From: Actinopolyspora mortivallis DSM 44261
GTDB lineage: Bacteria; Actinomycetota; Actinomycetes; Mycobacteriales; Pseudonocardiaceae
DNA: 64,000 nt
Assembly (NCBI RefSeq): GCF_000384035.1
Contig: NZ_KB913024.1
Location: 3,605,899 to 3,669,898 of the forward strand
Direction: 5' to 3'
Shown: positions 27,050 through 36,349 of the stretch, piece by piece
How the letters are laid out: every line of letters starts with the position of its first letter
Position numbering within the stretch: position 1 is the first letter of the stretch
The notes under the pieces: generated by a model
Told to the model about the DNA's origin: nothing
Database searches by the model: none
Seen by the model: only the letters and a program-made list of their open reading frames with translations
Position numbers and translations under genes: made by a program

Positions 27050-28237
27050 GTGAACTGGGTCGACGTGCTGGTGGTGTTGCTGGCGCTGCTGGCTGCCCTG
27101 TCCGGGGGACGCCACGGGCTGGTCACCGCGCTGCTCTCCTTCGTGGGGGTGGTCGCCGGGGCGATCGTGGGAGTGCGGCTGGCCCCACTGCTGCTCGAAC
27201 GGGTGGACAGTGCCGGCGCGCGCATCGGTTTCGGCGTGGGGATCGTCGTGCTGCTCGTCGCGCTCGGCGAAACCCTCGGGATGTGGGCGGGGCGCGAGCT
27301 GCGTGACCGGTTCACCGGACACCGTCGACTGGTCGGGATGGACAACGCGCTCGGCGCGGTGGTTCAGGGCACGGCGGTCTTCGTGGTGGCGTGGCTGGTG
27401 GCGCTTCCGTTCACCTCGGCCTCGGCGCTGCCGAGACTGGCTTCGGCCGTCAGTGACTCCCGCGTGCTGCGCACCGTCGACTCTGTCATGCCCGAGTCGG
27501 CGCGCTCCCTGCCCTCCGAACTGCGACGGATGCTGGGCGTCAGCGGCTTCCCCGAAGCGCTGGAGCCGTTCTCCCGGACCCCGGTGGCCAGCATCGAACC
27601 CCCCGACCCGGAGCTGGCCCGCAGCGAGGTCGTCCGACAGCTGCGCCCCAGCGTGGTCAAGGTGCGGGGCAGGGCCCCGGAGTGCGGTCGTGCTCTGGAG
27701 GGGACCGGCTTCGTCGTGGCCGAGAACAGGGTGATCACCAACGCGCACGTGGTGGCGGGAACCGACCGGGTCTTCGTCGAGGTGGGACGCGGTCAGTTCG
27801 CGGCGAAGGTGGTCTCCTTCGACCCGAACGAGGACGTGGCGGTGCTGTCCGTACCGTCCCTACGGGCCCAGCCTCTGGACCTGTCCCCGGATCCCGTGAA
27901 CTCCGGCACCGACGTGATCGTGCTCGGCTACCCGCTGGACGGGCCCTACACGGCTTCCGCAGGCAGGGTCCGGGAGCGGATCGACCTGCGGGGACCGGAC
28001 ATCTACGGCGACTCGACCGTGGTCCGCGACGTGTACACGGTGCGGGCCCAGGTACGCAGCGGGAACTCGGGCGGGCCGCTGGTCGACGAGAACGGCCGGG
28101 TGGTCGGGCTGGTCTTCGGGGCCGCCGTGGACAACCGCAACACCGGGTTCGCGCTCACGGCCGAGGAGATGTCCGACGAGGTGACCGCCGCCCCGGGACT
28201 GTCCGAGGAGGTTCCCACCGGGGCCTGCACGGAGTGA
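27050..28237 (+). CDS. MarP-like membrane serine protease (CvpA domain plus trypsin-like)
   Basis: A 395-residue membrane protease. The N-terminal CvpA/colicin V production-type domain has four TM helices (DVLVVLLALLAALSGGRHGL, LLSFVGVVAGAIVGVRLAP, FGVGIVVLLVALGE, VVQGTAVFVVAWLVALPF). The protease domain has the triad His in ITNAHVVAG, Asp in PNEDVAVL and Ser in RSGNSGGPLV. Two cysteines, in ECGRALEGTG and the C-terminal GACTE, match the disulfide of M. tuberculosis MarP (Rv3671c), which keeps acid resistance by processing cell-wall enzymes. Gene order agrees. GTG start after GAGGTGACC. Confidence 0.95.
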   Translation: MNWVDVLVVLLALLAALSGGRHGLVTALLSFVGVVAGAIVGVRLAPLLLERVDSAGARIGFGVGIVVLLVALGETLGMWAGRELRDRFTGHRRLVGMDNALGAVVQGTAVFVVAWLVALPFTSASALPRLASAVSDSRVLRTVDSVMPESARSLPSELRRMLGVSGFPEALEPFSRTPVASIEPPDPELARSEVVRQLRPSVVKVRGRAPECGRALEGTGFVVAENRVITNAHVVAGTDRVFVEVGRGQFAAKVVSFDPNEDVAVLSVPSLRAQPLDLSPDPVNSGTDVIVLGYPLDGPYTASAGRVRERIDLRGPDIYGDSTVVRDVYTVRAQVRSGNSGGPLVDENGRVVGLVFGAAVDNRNTGFALTAEEMSDEVTAAPGLSEEVPTGACTE

Positions 28238-28247
28238 GCTCGTCGGC

Positions 28248-28751
28248 TCACTCCCGCGTCGGCTGGTGACCGTCCTCGGTGTGGCGGTGTCGGAGCTGGG
28301 CCGTCTCCTTCAGGGAGTCGATCGTCCTTCGGGGAGCTCGGATCCGACGGACGCGCAGATAGCCGACCAGGGCCAGCAGGACCGCCACCACCAGCATCAA
28401 CAGGAACACGATCCCGAAAGCGGCCCACCGCCACAGTCCGACCGCCGCCAGCCCCTCGGCGAGGGTGAAGAACAGGAAGAAACTGCTGAAGGCGAGCACG
28501 GTCAGCGCCAGGACGAAGAAGACGCTGCCCTTCAGCGCCTTGCGCGCCTCTCCGGCGACTTCCGCCTTGGCCAGTTCCAGTTCCCCCCGAACCAGCGCGG
28601 ACAGGTGGGTGGCCACGTCCCGGGCGAGCGTTCCGATCGACTGCTCCGCGCCCGCACCGGTGCCTTCCTCGGACAGGGGGACGGAGGTGGCCGTGGCGGC
28701 GCTGTCGGAGGTTCCGTGTTGTTCGTTCTGGGCACTGTTCACGATCGTCAT
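28248..28751 (-). CDS. Phage holin family (DUF1469) membrane protein
   Basis: A 167-residue protein of the Rv3669 type. A variable N-terminus precedes the conserved segment SIGTLARDVATHLSALVRGELELAKAEVAGEARKA (amphipathic helix), two TM helices (SVFFVLALTVLAFSSFFLFF and WAAFGIVFLLMLVVAVLLALVGYL), and a charged tail. Despite the family name there is no phage context. It converges with the marP-like gene over a 10-bp gap. Function unknown; it may sit with NhaA in pH or membrane stress. Confidence 0.9.
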   Translation of the reverse strand: MTIVNSAQNEQHGTSDSAATATSVPLSEEGTGAGAEQSIGTLARDVATHLSALVRGELELAKAEVAGEARKALKGSVFFVLALTVLAFSSFFLFFTLAEGLAAVGLWRWAAFGIVFLLMLVVAVLLALVGYLRVRRIRAPRRTIDSLKETAQLRHRHTEDGHQPTRE

Positions 28752-28802
28752 CGTGCCACGAACCCCCGGCCGTGACTCAGTGACGCGCCAGAGACGATTT
28801 CG

Positions 28803-30053
28803 TCACCCCGGCTCACCCTGCGCCTGGACCCGCTCTCGGGAACGGTCGTGCTTCCTGCGCAGCATCAGCAGCAGGGTGGCACCGACGGAGGCCACGGCGG
28901 AGGCGATGAGCACGGCGGCCTTGGCCCGGTCGGCCGCGGCTCCGGACAGCGACAGGTCGGCGATCAGCAGGCTGACCGTGAACCCGACCCCGCCGAGCAT
29001 CGCCAGGGCGAACAGGTCACGCCAGGCCACCCCCTTGGGGGGTGTTCCGAAGCCGAGCTTAATCGCCACGAAGGAGGTGCCGAAGATCCCCAGCATCTTG
29101 CCGAACACCAGACCGACCATCACCGCGATGGCGATCCGGTCGTGAAAGACCGCGCCCAGGGCGTCGGCTCCCACGGGAACCCCGGCGGCGAACAGGGCGA
29201 ACACCGGGACCACGAGTCCGGCCGACCAGGGTTGCAGCCGGTGCTCCAGCCTCATGGACGGCGAGGCCCGTTCGTAGGGGTCCGGGCGCACCCTGGTCAG
29301 CAGTCCGAGCGCGACACCGGCGATGGTGGCGTGGACCCCGCTGCTGTGCACCGCAACCCACGTGGCCACGGCCAGGGGGACGTACAGCCACGAGGTGCGG
29401 ATCCGCTTGCGTTGGGCGTACCAGTAGCCGGCGCACAGCAGCACCGCGACGAGCAGCGCGACCAGGTTCATCCCCGAGGTGAACAGCACCGCGATGACGA
29501 TGATCGCCCCGAGGTCGTCGACCACGGCCAGACTGAGCAGGAACACTCTGGCCGTGGTGGGCATCGCCGAGGCCGTCAGCGAGAGCACACCCAGTGCGAA
29601 GGCGATGTCGGTGGCCACCGGGATAGCCCAGGCCTGCGCGGATCCGGGGGCTCCGAAGCCGATGGCCACGGCCAGCGCGGCGGGCACGACCATGCCGCCG
29701 AGCGCGGCCAGCACGGGCAGGGTCGCGGTCTTGCGGTCGGAGAGGTCCCCGAGGGTCAGCTCCCGCTTGAGTTCCAGCCCGGCCACGAAGAAGAAAACGG
29801 CCAGCAGCCCGTCCTTGGCCCACTCACCGACGGTCAGGTCCAGGTGCAGCGCGTGCGGACCGAGGGTGAAGTCCCGGACGGCCTGGTAGACACCGGAGGC
29901 GGGAGAGTTGGCCGCCAGCAGCGCCACCACGGTGGCGGCGAGCATGAGCATTCCGCCGACGGTCTCGTTGCGCAGGTACGAACCGAAGTCGAAGGTGCGG
30001 GCCTCCTCCGGGGCGGCGGACCGTTTCCTTCGGTTGCGCTGCGACTTCGCCAC
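28803..30053 (-). CDS. nhaA: Na+/H+ antiporter NhaA
   Basis: A 416-residue antiporter with about 12 TM helices. Characteristic stretches are visible: FFFVAGLELKREL near the start, VPVATDIAFALGVL (the unwound helix region), FLLSLAVVDDLGAIIVIA with the adjacent Asp pair that binds Na+/H+, and GVGFTVSLLIADLS at the C-terminus. It lies between the holin-like gene and acs as in related actinobacteria. It helps with sodium and alkaline pH tolerance, of possible importance in a halotolerant host. No dedicated NhaR regulator is adjacent. Confidence 0.95.
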   Translation of the reverse strand: MAKSQRNRRKRSAAPEEARTFDFGSYLRNETVGGMLMLAATVVALLAANSPASGVYQAVRDFTLGPHALHLDLTVGEWAKDGLLAVFFFVAGLELKRELTLGDLSDRKTATLPVLAALGGMVVPAALAVAIGFGAPGSAQAWAIPVATDIAFALGVLSLTASAMPTTARVFLLSLAVVDDLGAIIVIAVLFTSGMNLVALLVAVLLCAGYWYAQRKRIRTSWLYVPLAVATWVAVHSSGVHATIAGVALGLLTRVRPDPYERASPSMRLEHRLQPWSAGLVVPVFALFAAGVPVGADALGAVFHDRIAIAVMVGLVFGKMLGIFGTSFVAIKLGFGTPPKGVAWRDLFALAMLGGVGFTVSLLIADLSLSGAAADRAKAAVLIASAVASVGATLLLMLRRKHDRSRERVQAQGEPG

Positions 30054-30393
30054 GGAGTTGCTCCCGAGATTGATGACGCCACGTACTCCACAATGACCGG
30101 TGTCCGGATCGCCCCGCAGGCGAGCCTAACACGAGGAAACCCACCGCACCCCGCTTCGCGAGCCGCGTCGGGCACGTCGCCGCCCGCACGCGCCGACGGG
30201 ACTTGTCAACGCGATCAGGAATTGCTAAAAGCATCGACCGAACGTGCTGAGCTGCGAAAACAGCCCGAAATGGCCGGTGTGGCGAAAAAACACACCCACG
30301 AGGTGGCAGGACCGGCGCGCCGGGGTGTGAGAAAAATCGACAGTGGGGCGCGACTCGCTCGCACCCCACTGTCCCGAACTCACGTGAACACGC
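30054..30393. other. Spacer between nhaA and acs
   Basis: 340 bp without a gene. It holds the acs terminator (30332-30373) and, presumably, the nhaA promoter to its left. A second weak inverted repeat (GGTGTG/CACACC near 30278-30298) flanks an A-run. Slightly lower GC than the neighbouring genes. Confidence 0.5.
30332..30373 (-). terminator. Rho-independent terminator of acs
   Basis: A 10-bp perfect stem (30339-30348 with 30364-30373, arm GACAGTGGGG) with a 15-nt loop is followed on the minus strand by GATTTTTC. It begins 20 nt after the acs stop codon, as expected for the end of that transcript. Confidence 0.88.
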
Positions 30394-32367
30394 TCAGTCG
30401 TCCCCACCTCCGGACTTCATGCCCGCGGTGATCTGCTCCATGACGCTGGAGTCGGCCAGCGTGGACACGTCGCCGACCTCGCGGTTCTCCGCGACGTCGC
30501 GGAGCAGCCTGCGCATGATCTTGCCGCTGCGGGTCTTGGGCAGCTCGGAGACCACCATGATCTGCCGTGGTTTGGCGATGGGGCCGATCTCGTGGGAGAC
30601 GTGCTCGCGCAGGGTGGCCATCGTCGTCTCCCCCGCCGAGTCCCCGCGCGGGATGACGAAGGCCACGATGCCCTGCCCCGTCGTCGGGTCGGAGGCTCCC
30701 ACCACGGCGGCCTCGGCCACGCTGGGGTGCGAGACCAGTGCCGACTCGACCTCGGTGGTGGAGATCCGGTGCCCGGAGACGTTCATGACGTCGTCCACAC
30801 GGCCGAGCAGCCAGATGTCGCCGTCGTTGTCGTACTTGGCCCCGTCACCGGCGAAGTAGTAGCCCTGCTCGGCGAAGCGGGACCAGTAGGTGTCGACGAA
30901 ACGCTGCTGGTCGCCCCAGATGCCGCGCAGCATGGACGGCCACGGCTCGTCGAGCACCAGCAGACCGCCCTCGCCGTTGCCGACCCGGTTGCCGTTCTCG
31001 TCGACGACGGCCACCGACACCCCGGGCACCGGCCGCTGGGCCGAACCGGGTTTGGTGGCCGTGACGCCGGGCAACGGGGAGATCATGATGGCGCCGGTCT
31101 CGGTCTGCCACCAGGTGTCCACGATGGGGGCGGTTCCGCCGCCGATGTGCTCGCGGTACCACATCCAGGCCTCGGGGTTGATGGGTTCCCCCACGGTCCC
31201 GAGCACCCGCAGCGTGGACAGGTCGTACTGGGCCGGGATCTCCGAGCCCCACTTCATGAAGGTGCGGATCGTGGTGGGCGCCGTGTAGTACAGGGTGACC
31301 CCGTACTTCTGCACGATCTCCCAGTGCCGCCCCTGGTGCGGGGTGTTCGGGGTGCCCTCGTAGATGACCTGGCTCGCCCCGTTGGCCAGCGGACCGTAGA
31401 CGATGTAGGTGTGCCCGGTCACCCAGCCGATGTCGGCCGTGCACCAGTACACGTCGGACTCGGGTTTGAGGTCGAACACCGCGCTGTGCGTGTAGGCGGC
31501 CTGGGTGAGGTAACCGCCCGAGGTGTGCAGGATTCCCTTGGGTTTGCCGGTGGTACCGGAGGTGTAGAGGATGAACAGCGGGTGCTCGGAGTCGAACGCC
31601 TCGGGGGTGTGCTGTTCGGACTGACGGTCGACGAGCTCGTGCCACCACGTGTCACGGTCCGGGTTCCAGTCGACCTCGGTCCCGGTGCGCCGCACCACCA
31701 CCACGTGTTCGACGCTCGGGGTGCCCGCGACGGCCTCGTCCACGTTCGCCTTCAGCGGCATGGCCTGGCCGCGACGGTACTGGCCGTCGCAGGTGACGAC
31801 CACCGTGGCCTCGGCGTCGTTGATCCGGTTGCGCAGGGCCTCGGAGGAGAAGCCGCCGAAGACGACGCTGTGCAGGGCTCCCAGCCGCGCGCAGGCCAGC
31901 ATCGCGAAGACCGCCTCGGGCAGCATCGGCAGGTAGATGGCCACCCGGTCGCCGGATCCGACGCCGAGTTCGCTCAGCGCGTTGGCGGTCTTGGACACCT
32001 CGCGTTGGAGGTCGGAGTAGGTGATCCGACGGGAGTCGCCGGGTTCGCCCTCCCAGTGGATGGCCACCCGGTCGCCGTTGCCGGCCTCGACGTGCCGGTC
32101 CACGCAGTTGTGGGCGACGTTGAGTTCACCGCCGACGAACCACTTCGCGAACGGAGGGTTAGACCAGTCGAGAACCTGGTTCCACTCGGTCCGCCAGGTT
32201 AAGCGGCGCGCCTGCCGGGCCCAGAAGTCCAGGCGGTCCTCGGCGGCGCTGTCGTACAGCTCGGCGGTCGCGTTCGCCTCGGCCGCGAATTCCGCTGTGG
32301 GCGGGAACGTCCTGTTCTCCTCGAGGAGATTGTCCAAGGTGTTGCTCTGCCCGTCGGGCTGACTCAT
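30394..32367 (-). CDS. acs: Acetyl-CoA synthetase
   Basis: A 657-residue ANL-superfamily enzyme making acetyl-CoA from acetate, ATP and CoA. Motifs seen: the AMP-binding loop LYTSGTTGKPKG, DTWWQTETGAIM, YFAGDGAKYD, the hinge LGRVDDVMNVSGHRIST, and the C-terminal ELPKTRSGKIMRR with the Lys that is often acetylated to switch the enzyme off. Full family length. One TTA leucine codon occurs (ARRLTW near residue 60), rare in the flanking genes. Crp in this neighbourhood is known to affect acs in related bacteria, but no convincing Crp box was found in the 250-bp upstream region. Confidence 0.97.
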   Translation of the reverse strand: MSQPDGQSNTLDNLLEENRTFPPTAEFAAEANATAELYDSAAEDRLDFWARQARRLTWRTEWNQVLDWSNPPFAKWFVGGELNVAHNCVDRHVEAGNGDRVAIHWEGEPGDSRRITYSDLQREVSKTANALSELGVGSGDRVAIYLPMLPEAVFAMLACARLGALHSVVFGGFSSEALRNRINDAEATVVVTCDGQYRRGQAMPLKANVDEAVAGTPSVEHVVVVRRTGTEVDWNPDRDTWWHELVDRQSEQHTPEAFDSEHPLFILYTSGTTGKPKGILHTSGGYLTQAAYTHSAVFDLKPESDVYWCTADIGWVTGHTYIVYGPLANGASQVIYEGTPNTPHQGRHWEIVQKYGVTLYYTAPTTIRTFMKWGSEIPAQYDLSTLRVLGTVGEPINPEAWMWYREHIGGGTAPIVDTWWQTETGAIMISPLPGVTATKPGSAQRPVPGVSVAVVDENGNRVGNGEGGLLVLDEPWPSMLRGIWGDQQRFVDTYWSRFAEQGYYFAGDGAKYDNDGDIWLLGRVDDVMNVSGHRISTTEVESALVSHPSVAEAAVVGASDPTTGQGIVAFVIPRGDSAGETTMATLREHVSHEIGPIAKPRQIMVVSELPKTRSGKIMRRLLRDVAENREVGDVSTLADSSVMEQITAGMKSGGGDD

Positions 32368-32616
32368 CGCTGTCGAACCTCCGTCGCTGCCGACACGGCT
32401 CTGTCCGTGACGAACCGTAGTGCGATACGACTCACTTCGATAGAGGTGGAACCTGAATAGGTTGAGACCAATTCCCCTGATCGGTGCTGCTTATCACCGA
32501 CAAGTCACAGTGAGTGTAAGACTTCTCACCCGAAACTGCCCACCCGAAGGATCCCGTTTGCCTCCTTCGGAGGACAGGCCAGCATGTTGTGCTAGGCACC
32601 GGGTAGCGTCTGCGAT

Positions 32617-33378
32617 GTGAACGCGCAGGAGTCGCTACGCCCGCTGGTCCACCTTCCGGGCGTGCCCGAAGCGGTCGAGACCGCGCGAAAGGCGATCGAC
32701 GAGGTACACGAGCACCCGGCGAACCGACGGGGCTGGGCCACCACCGCGGCCGAGGCCTCGGTGCGGGCGGCCCGTGCCTCGGCGGCGGTCGCGGGAGGCG
32801 CCGTCGAGATCCCCGAGGAGGGCACGGTGACCGACCCGCTGCTGGCCGGATCCCTGCGGGTCGCCGAGGCCCTCGGGCCACTGCTTCCCACCTGGCAACG
32901 CGCCCCGCTACAGGCCCTGGCCCGGCTGCACGTGCTGGCCGCCGCCGACCTCGTCGGAGCGGACGAGCAGGAGCGACTGGGACGCCCCCGCGCCGACGAG
33001 GAGGTGTCCTCCCGACTGGAGCTGCTGGCCCGGACGGTCACCGAACTCGGCGGACAGGCCCAGGCGGCGATCCCGGGGCCGGTGCAGGCCGCCGTGGTGC
33101 ACGGGGAACTGCTCGCGCTGGCCCCCTTCGGCGAGGTCGACGGGATCATCGCCCGCGCGGCCGCACGGCTGACGGTGATCGCCAGCGGCCTGGATCCCAA
33201 GGGACTCGTCGTCCCCGAAGTGGCTCACTTCCGCCGCCAGGACGAGTACGCCTCGACCGCGCGGGGGTTCTCCTCCGGCTCCACGGAGGGGGTGGCCGCG
33301 TGGATCACCTACTGCTGCCGTTCCCTGGAGGCCGGGGCCCGCGAGGCGAGGTCGATCGCGGACTCCGTGCGGAGCTGA
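32617..33378 (+). CDS. Fic/DOC-fold-like protein with degenerate catalytic motif
   Basis: A 253-residue actinobacterial protein that resembles Fic proteins. The place of the Fic motif HPFxDGNGRxxR is occupied by APFGEVDGIIARAAARL, keeping the Pro-Phe and the final Arg but losing the catalytic His and both Gly/Asn phosphate-binding residues. Near residue 50, the place of the inhibitory helix motif (S/T)xxxE(G/N) reads SAAVAGG, lacking the Glu. The protein therefore is unlikely to AMPylate targets in the usual way. Orthologues are present near acs in Streptomyces and relatives (often labelled oxidoreductase), without known function. GTG start at 32617. Confidence 0.7.
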   Translation: MNAQESLRPLVHLPGVPEAVETARKAIDEVHEHPANRRGWATTAAEASVRAARASAAVAGGAVEIPEEGTVTDPLLAGSLRVAEALGPLLPTWQRAPLQALARLHVLAAADLVGADEQERLGRPRADEEVSSRLELLARTVTELGGQAQAAIPGPVQAAVVHGELLALAPFGEVDGIIARAAARLTVIASGLDPKGLVVPEVAHFRRQDEYASTARGFSSGSTEGVAAWITYCCRSLEAGAREARSIADSVRS

Positions 33379-33431
33379 CGGCGCCCCGCTTGCGCCCCGA
33401 GAAGAATCAGGACGAGACGTAAGGCGACACC

Positions 33432-34373
33432 GTGAAACGAATCCTGCTCGACTGCGATCCGGGAATCGACGACGCGCTCGCGATCGCACTGGCCCACGGC
33501 TCCCCGGAGCTGGAGGTGGTCGGTCTCACCACCGTCGCGGGCAACGTCGGCATCGAACACACCACCCCCAACGCGCTGAGGCTGGCCGAGTTCTACGGCA
33601 TGGACGTGCCGGTGGCGGCCGGGGCGCAGCGTCCACTGGTGCGCCCGCGGCACACCGCCTCCACCGTGCACGGCAGCACCGGCCTCGGCGACGTCGTCCT
33701 GCCCGAGGCGAAGCGACAGCCGCACCCCGAGCACGCGGTGGACTACATCGTGGACACCGTCTCCGCCTCCCCCGGCGAGATCAGTCTGGTCGCGGTGGGG
33801 CCGCTGACCAACATCGCCCTGGCGCTGCGCAAGGAACCGCGCATCACCGAGTGGGTCCGTGAGTTCGTGATCATGGGAGGCTCCTACACGCGGGGCAACG
33901 TCACCCCGGCGGCGGAGTTCAACATCGGCGCCGACCCGGAGGCCGCCAGCGTGGTCTTCGAGGCGCCCTGGCGCACCGTCGTGTTCGGCCTGGACCTGAC
34001 CCACCAGGCCCGGGCCAGCGCCGAGGTGCGGGAACGCTTCACCGGACTGGGTCGGTTGCAGCACGAGCTGCTCGCCCCCTGCCTGGACTTCTACGGCAGC
34101 AACAGGCAGTACCGCGAACTGGGACCGGCCATCCACGACGCCTGCGCGGTGGCCTACGTGATCTCGCCCGAGCTGTTCACCCTGCTGGAGGCGAGGATCG
34201 ACGTGGAGACCTCCGGGCGGTTCACCTCGGGCATGACCGTGACCGACTTCGCCTCGGAGGAGACGAACAACGCCGTGGTGGCCACGGCACTGGACCAGCG
34301 GGGCTTCTGGGACCTGGTCACCGACGCCTTCGAGCGGGTGGCCCGGACGATGCCCGCCGACCCCGCGGCCTAG
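33432..34373 (+). CDS. Inosine-uridine-preferring nucleoside hydrolase family protein
   Basis: A 313-residue enzyme that cleaves ribonucleosides to base plus ribose in salvage. The calcium-binding N-terminal motif is LLDCDPGIDDALAIALA (DxDxxxDD), followed by TTVAGNVGIEHTTPNAL and IALVAVGPLTNIALAL-like and FNIGADPEAASVVF segments, with AIHDACAVAYV near the end as the fourth metal-site region. Length normal. GTG start at 33432 after a GACGTAAGGCGACACC spacer. It is 53 bp downstream of the Fic-like gene on the same strand. Exact base preference is not evident. Confidence 0.93.
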   Translation: MKRILLDCDPGIDDALAIALAHGSPELEVVGLTTVAGNVGIEHTTPNALRLAEFYGMDVPVAAGAQRPLVRPRHTASTVHGSTGLGDVVLPEAKRQPHPEHAVDYIVDTVSASPGEISLVAVGPLTNIALALRKEPRITEWVREFVIMGGSYTRGNVTPAAEFNIGADPEAASVVFEAPWRTVVFGLDLTHQARASAEVRERFTGLGRLQHELLAPCLDFYGSNRQYRELGPAIHDACAVAYVISPELFTLLEARIDVETSGRFTSGMTVTDFASEETNNAVVATALDQRGFWDLVTDAFERVARTMPADPAA

Positions 34374-34549
34374 GAACCACTCGGAGGGATCCGCTGGTGA
34401 GCGGCCTCCGGTGGTGCTCCCCGGCAGACGTCGACAGGCGCGGTGCCGGTGTCCACGCCGTCGTCCGCGCCCGCACGCTGGTCTCGTTCCGCGGTGTGAG
34501 ACATCGAACGTAGCGGAATACTCCGCTCCGTTCGATGGTCTTCCCCGGT

Positions 34550-35614
34550 ATGAGTCGACTTTTCGAACCCGTGAAGTTCCGGGACGTCGAGATCCGCAAC
34601 CGTGCCTGGGTCGCGCCCATGTGCCAGTACTCGGCCGTCGACGGACTCCCCGGCGACTGGCACCTGGTGCACCTGGGCCAGTTCGCCACCGGAGGAGCCG
34701 GACTGGTGATCAGCGAGGCCACCGCCGTGGCCCCCGAGGGACGGATCAGCCCCGGCGACACCGGCCTGTACGACGACGAGCAGGTGGCGGCCTGGCGCCG
34801 GATCACCGACTTCGTCCGCGCGCGGGGGGCCGCCGTCGGTGTGCAACTCGCCCACGCGGGCCGCAAGGCCTCCACCTCGGCCCCCTGGGAGGGCGGGCAC
34901 AGCCTCCCCGAGGACTCGGGAGGGTGGCCGACGGTGAGTTCCACCGACCGGCCCTTCGGGCAGCTGAGCGCTCCGCGCGCGCTGGACACCGCCGAGGTGG
35001 CCGCTCTGCCCGGCCGTTTCGCCGAGGCGGCCCGGCGGGCCGAGGAGGCCGGCTTCGACGTGGTGGAGCTGCACTTCGCCCACGGGTACCTGGCCCACCA
35101 GTTCTACTCCCCGCTGGTCAACGACCGCACCGACGAGTACGGGGGTGACTTCGCGGGCCGGGTGCGGCTGCTGCTGGAGATCACCGAAGCCGTGCGCGGG
35201 GTGTGGCCGGCAGGCAAACCGTTGTTCGCCCGGATCTCGGCCACCGACTGGAGTGAGGAGGGCTGGACCGGGGCGGACTCGGTGCGTCTGGCCGCGCTGT
35301 TGGCCGAACGCGGGGTGGACCTCGTGGACGCCTCCACGGGAGGGGCGGTCGCCGGGATCTCCGTGCCCGTCGGCCCGGGCTACCAGGTGCCCCACGCCCG
35401 ACAGATCAGGCAGGAGGCGGGGGTTCCCACCGGGGCGGTCGGCATGATCACCTCCCCGGAACAGGCCGAGGAGATCCTCGCCTCCGGCTCGGCCGACGCG
35501 GTACTGCTGGCCCGCCAACTGCTGCGCGACCCACACTGGCCGCTGCACGCGGCCGACCGGCTGCGGGCGGACCCGCTGTGGCCGAAGCAGTACGAGCGAG
35601 CCGCCGCGCGCTGA
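34550..35614 (+). CDS. Old yellow enzyme (YqjM-type NADPH ene reductase)
   Basis: A 354-residue FMN-dependent ene reductase of the OYE class. MSRLFEPVKFRDVEIRNRAWVAPMCQYSA (start with active-site Cys) is YqjM-like, QLAHAGRK carries the conserved His-Ala-Gly-Arg, and ELHFAHGYLAHQFYSPLVNDRTDEYGG is the family block binding substrate (His pair and Asn). The ATG at 34550 is taken because homologues begin there; the upstream ATG at 34535 adds five residues. Natural substrates are unknown alpha,beta-unsaturated carbonyls or electrophiles; detoxification is usual. Confidence 0.94.
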   Translation: MSRLFEPVKFRDVEIRNRAWVAPMCQYSAVDGLPGDWHLVHLGQFATGGAGLVISEATAVAPEGRISPGDTGLYDDEQVAAWRRITDFVRARGAAVGVQLAHAGRKASTSAPWEGGHSLPEDSGGWPTVSSTDRPFGQLSAPRALDTAEVAALPGRFAEAARRAEEAGFDVVELHFAHGYLAHQFYSPLVNDRTDEYGGDFAGRVRLLLEITEAVRGVWPAGKPLFARISATDWSEEGWTGADSVRLAALLAERGVDLVDASTGGAVAGISVPVGPGYQVPHARQIRQEAGVPTGAVGMITSPEQAEEILASGSADAVLLARQLLRDPHWPLHAADRLRADPLWPKQYERAAAR

Positions 35615-35731
35615 GCGTGCACCGCGTCCGGAAGGGCCGGTGGCGCACCGCCCTCTCCGGACGCACGACCGGTGCCCCTCACGGAGGGAGGCCACCCGCC
35701 CCCTCTCACGTCCTCGGGGAGCTCGAGGCCG

Positions 35732-36217
35732 TCAGCTTCCGGCGAGCTTGGCCTGCCACATCCAGTGCGCCTCCTCCAGCTTGGCCGCGACGGAGATGAG
35801 CAGGTCCTGGGTGACCAGGTCGGTCTTGTCCGTCTCGTCGATACGCGCCCGCAGGCGGCGGATCAACCTGCTCAGCGTCTCCACGATCGCCTGGATGACC
35901 TCGGTGTCCTGTCGCCAACCGGAGTCGAACCCGGGCACGCCGGAACTCTCGGCGACCGTGCTCGCCCGCGCGTCCGGAGGCACTCCGAGGGCGGCCGCGC
36001 GCTCGGCGACGCTGTCGGCGAACTGGCGTGCGCTGTTGACCAGTTCGTCCAACTGCAGATGGACGCTGCGGAAGTCGCCGCCCACCACGTTCCAGTGGGC
36101 CTGCTTGGCGACCAGGTGCAGGTCGACGAGATCGACCAGGGTGCTTTGCAGCGACTTGGCCGTGATATCCCGTTCGGCGTCACCCAGGGGGCTGGTGATC
36201 GGACTCTTCTCGGCCAT
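35732..36217 (-). CDS. dps: Dps-family DNA-protecting ferritin
   Basis: A 161-residue miniferritin that assembles into a dodecamer, oxidises Fe(II) with peroxide and may bind DNA. The ferroxidase segment KQAHWNVVGGDFRSVHLQLDELV carries the two His, Asp and Glu ligands that pair between subunits. No extended Lys-rich tail, so DNA binding, if any, is weak. An excellent ribosome site (GGCGAGGAGGTACGAG) precedes the ATG. It stands next to an FMN reductase gene in the same direction (130 bp apart), consistent with oxidative stress defence. Confidence 0.94.
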   Translation of the reverse strand: MAEKSPITSPLGDAERDITAKSLQSTLVDLVDLHLVAKQAHWNVVGGDFRSVHLQLDELVNSARQFADSVAERAAALGVPPDARASTVAESSGVPGFDSGWRQDTEVIQAIVETLSRLIRRLRARIDETDKTDLVTQDLLISVAAKLEEAHWMWQAKLAGS

Positions 36218-36349
36218 TTCCTCGTACCTCCTCGCCGCCCCCGCGACGGCACCGGAAACCGGGGGCGTGTGGGGAGTACCCGGCCGATCACGCCCCGAAA
36301 CCCGCCGACACGCGCGGTCGCGGGGCCGAGAGACCCGGCGGAAACCCCC

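Noticed and set aside
28248-28751. Phage holin cassette
   Set aside because: The DUF1469 family is chromosomal in actinobacteria (Rv3669-type) and the surroundings are housekeeping genes.
32368-32616. Crp-binding site upstream of acs
   Set aside because: GTGAG...CTCAC-like sequences occur but their spacing (about 10-12) does not match the TGTGA-N6-TCACA consensus.
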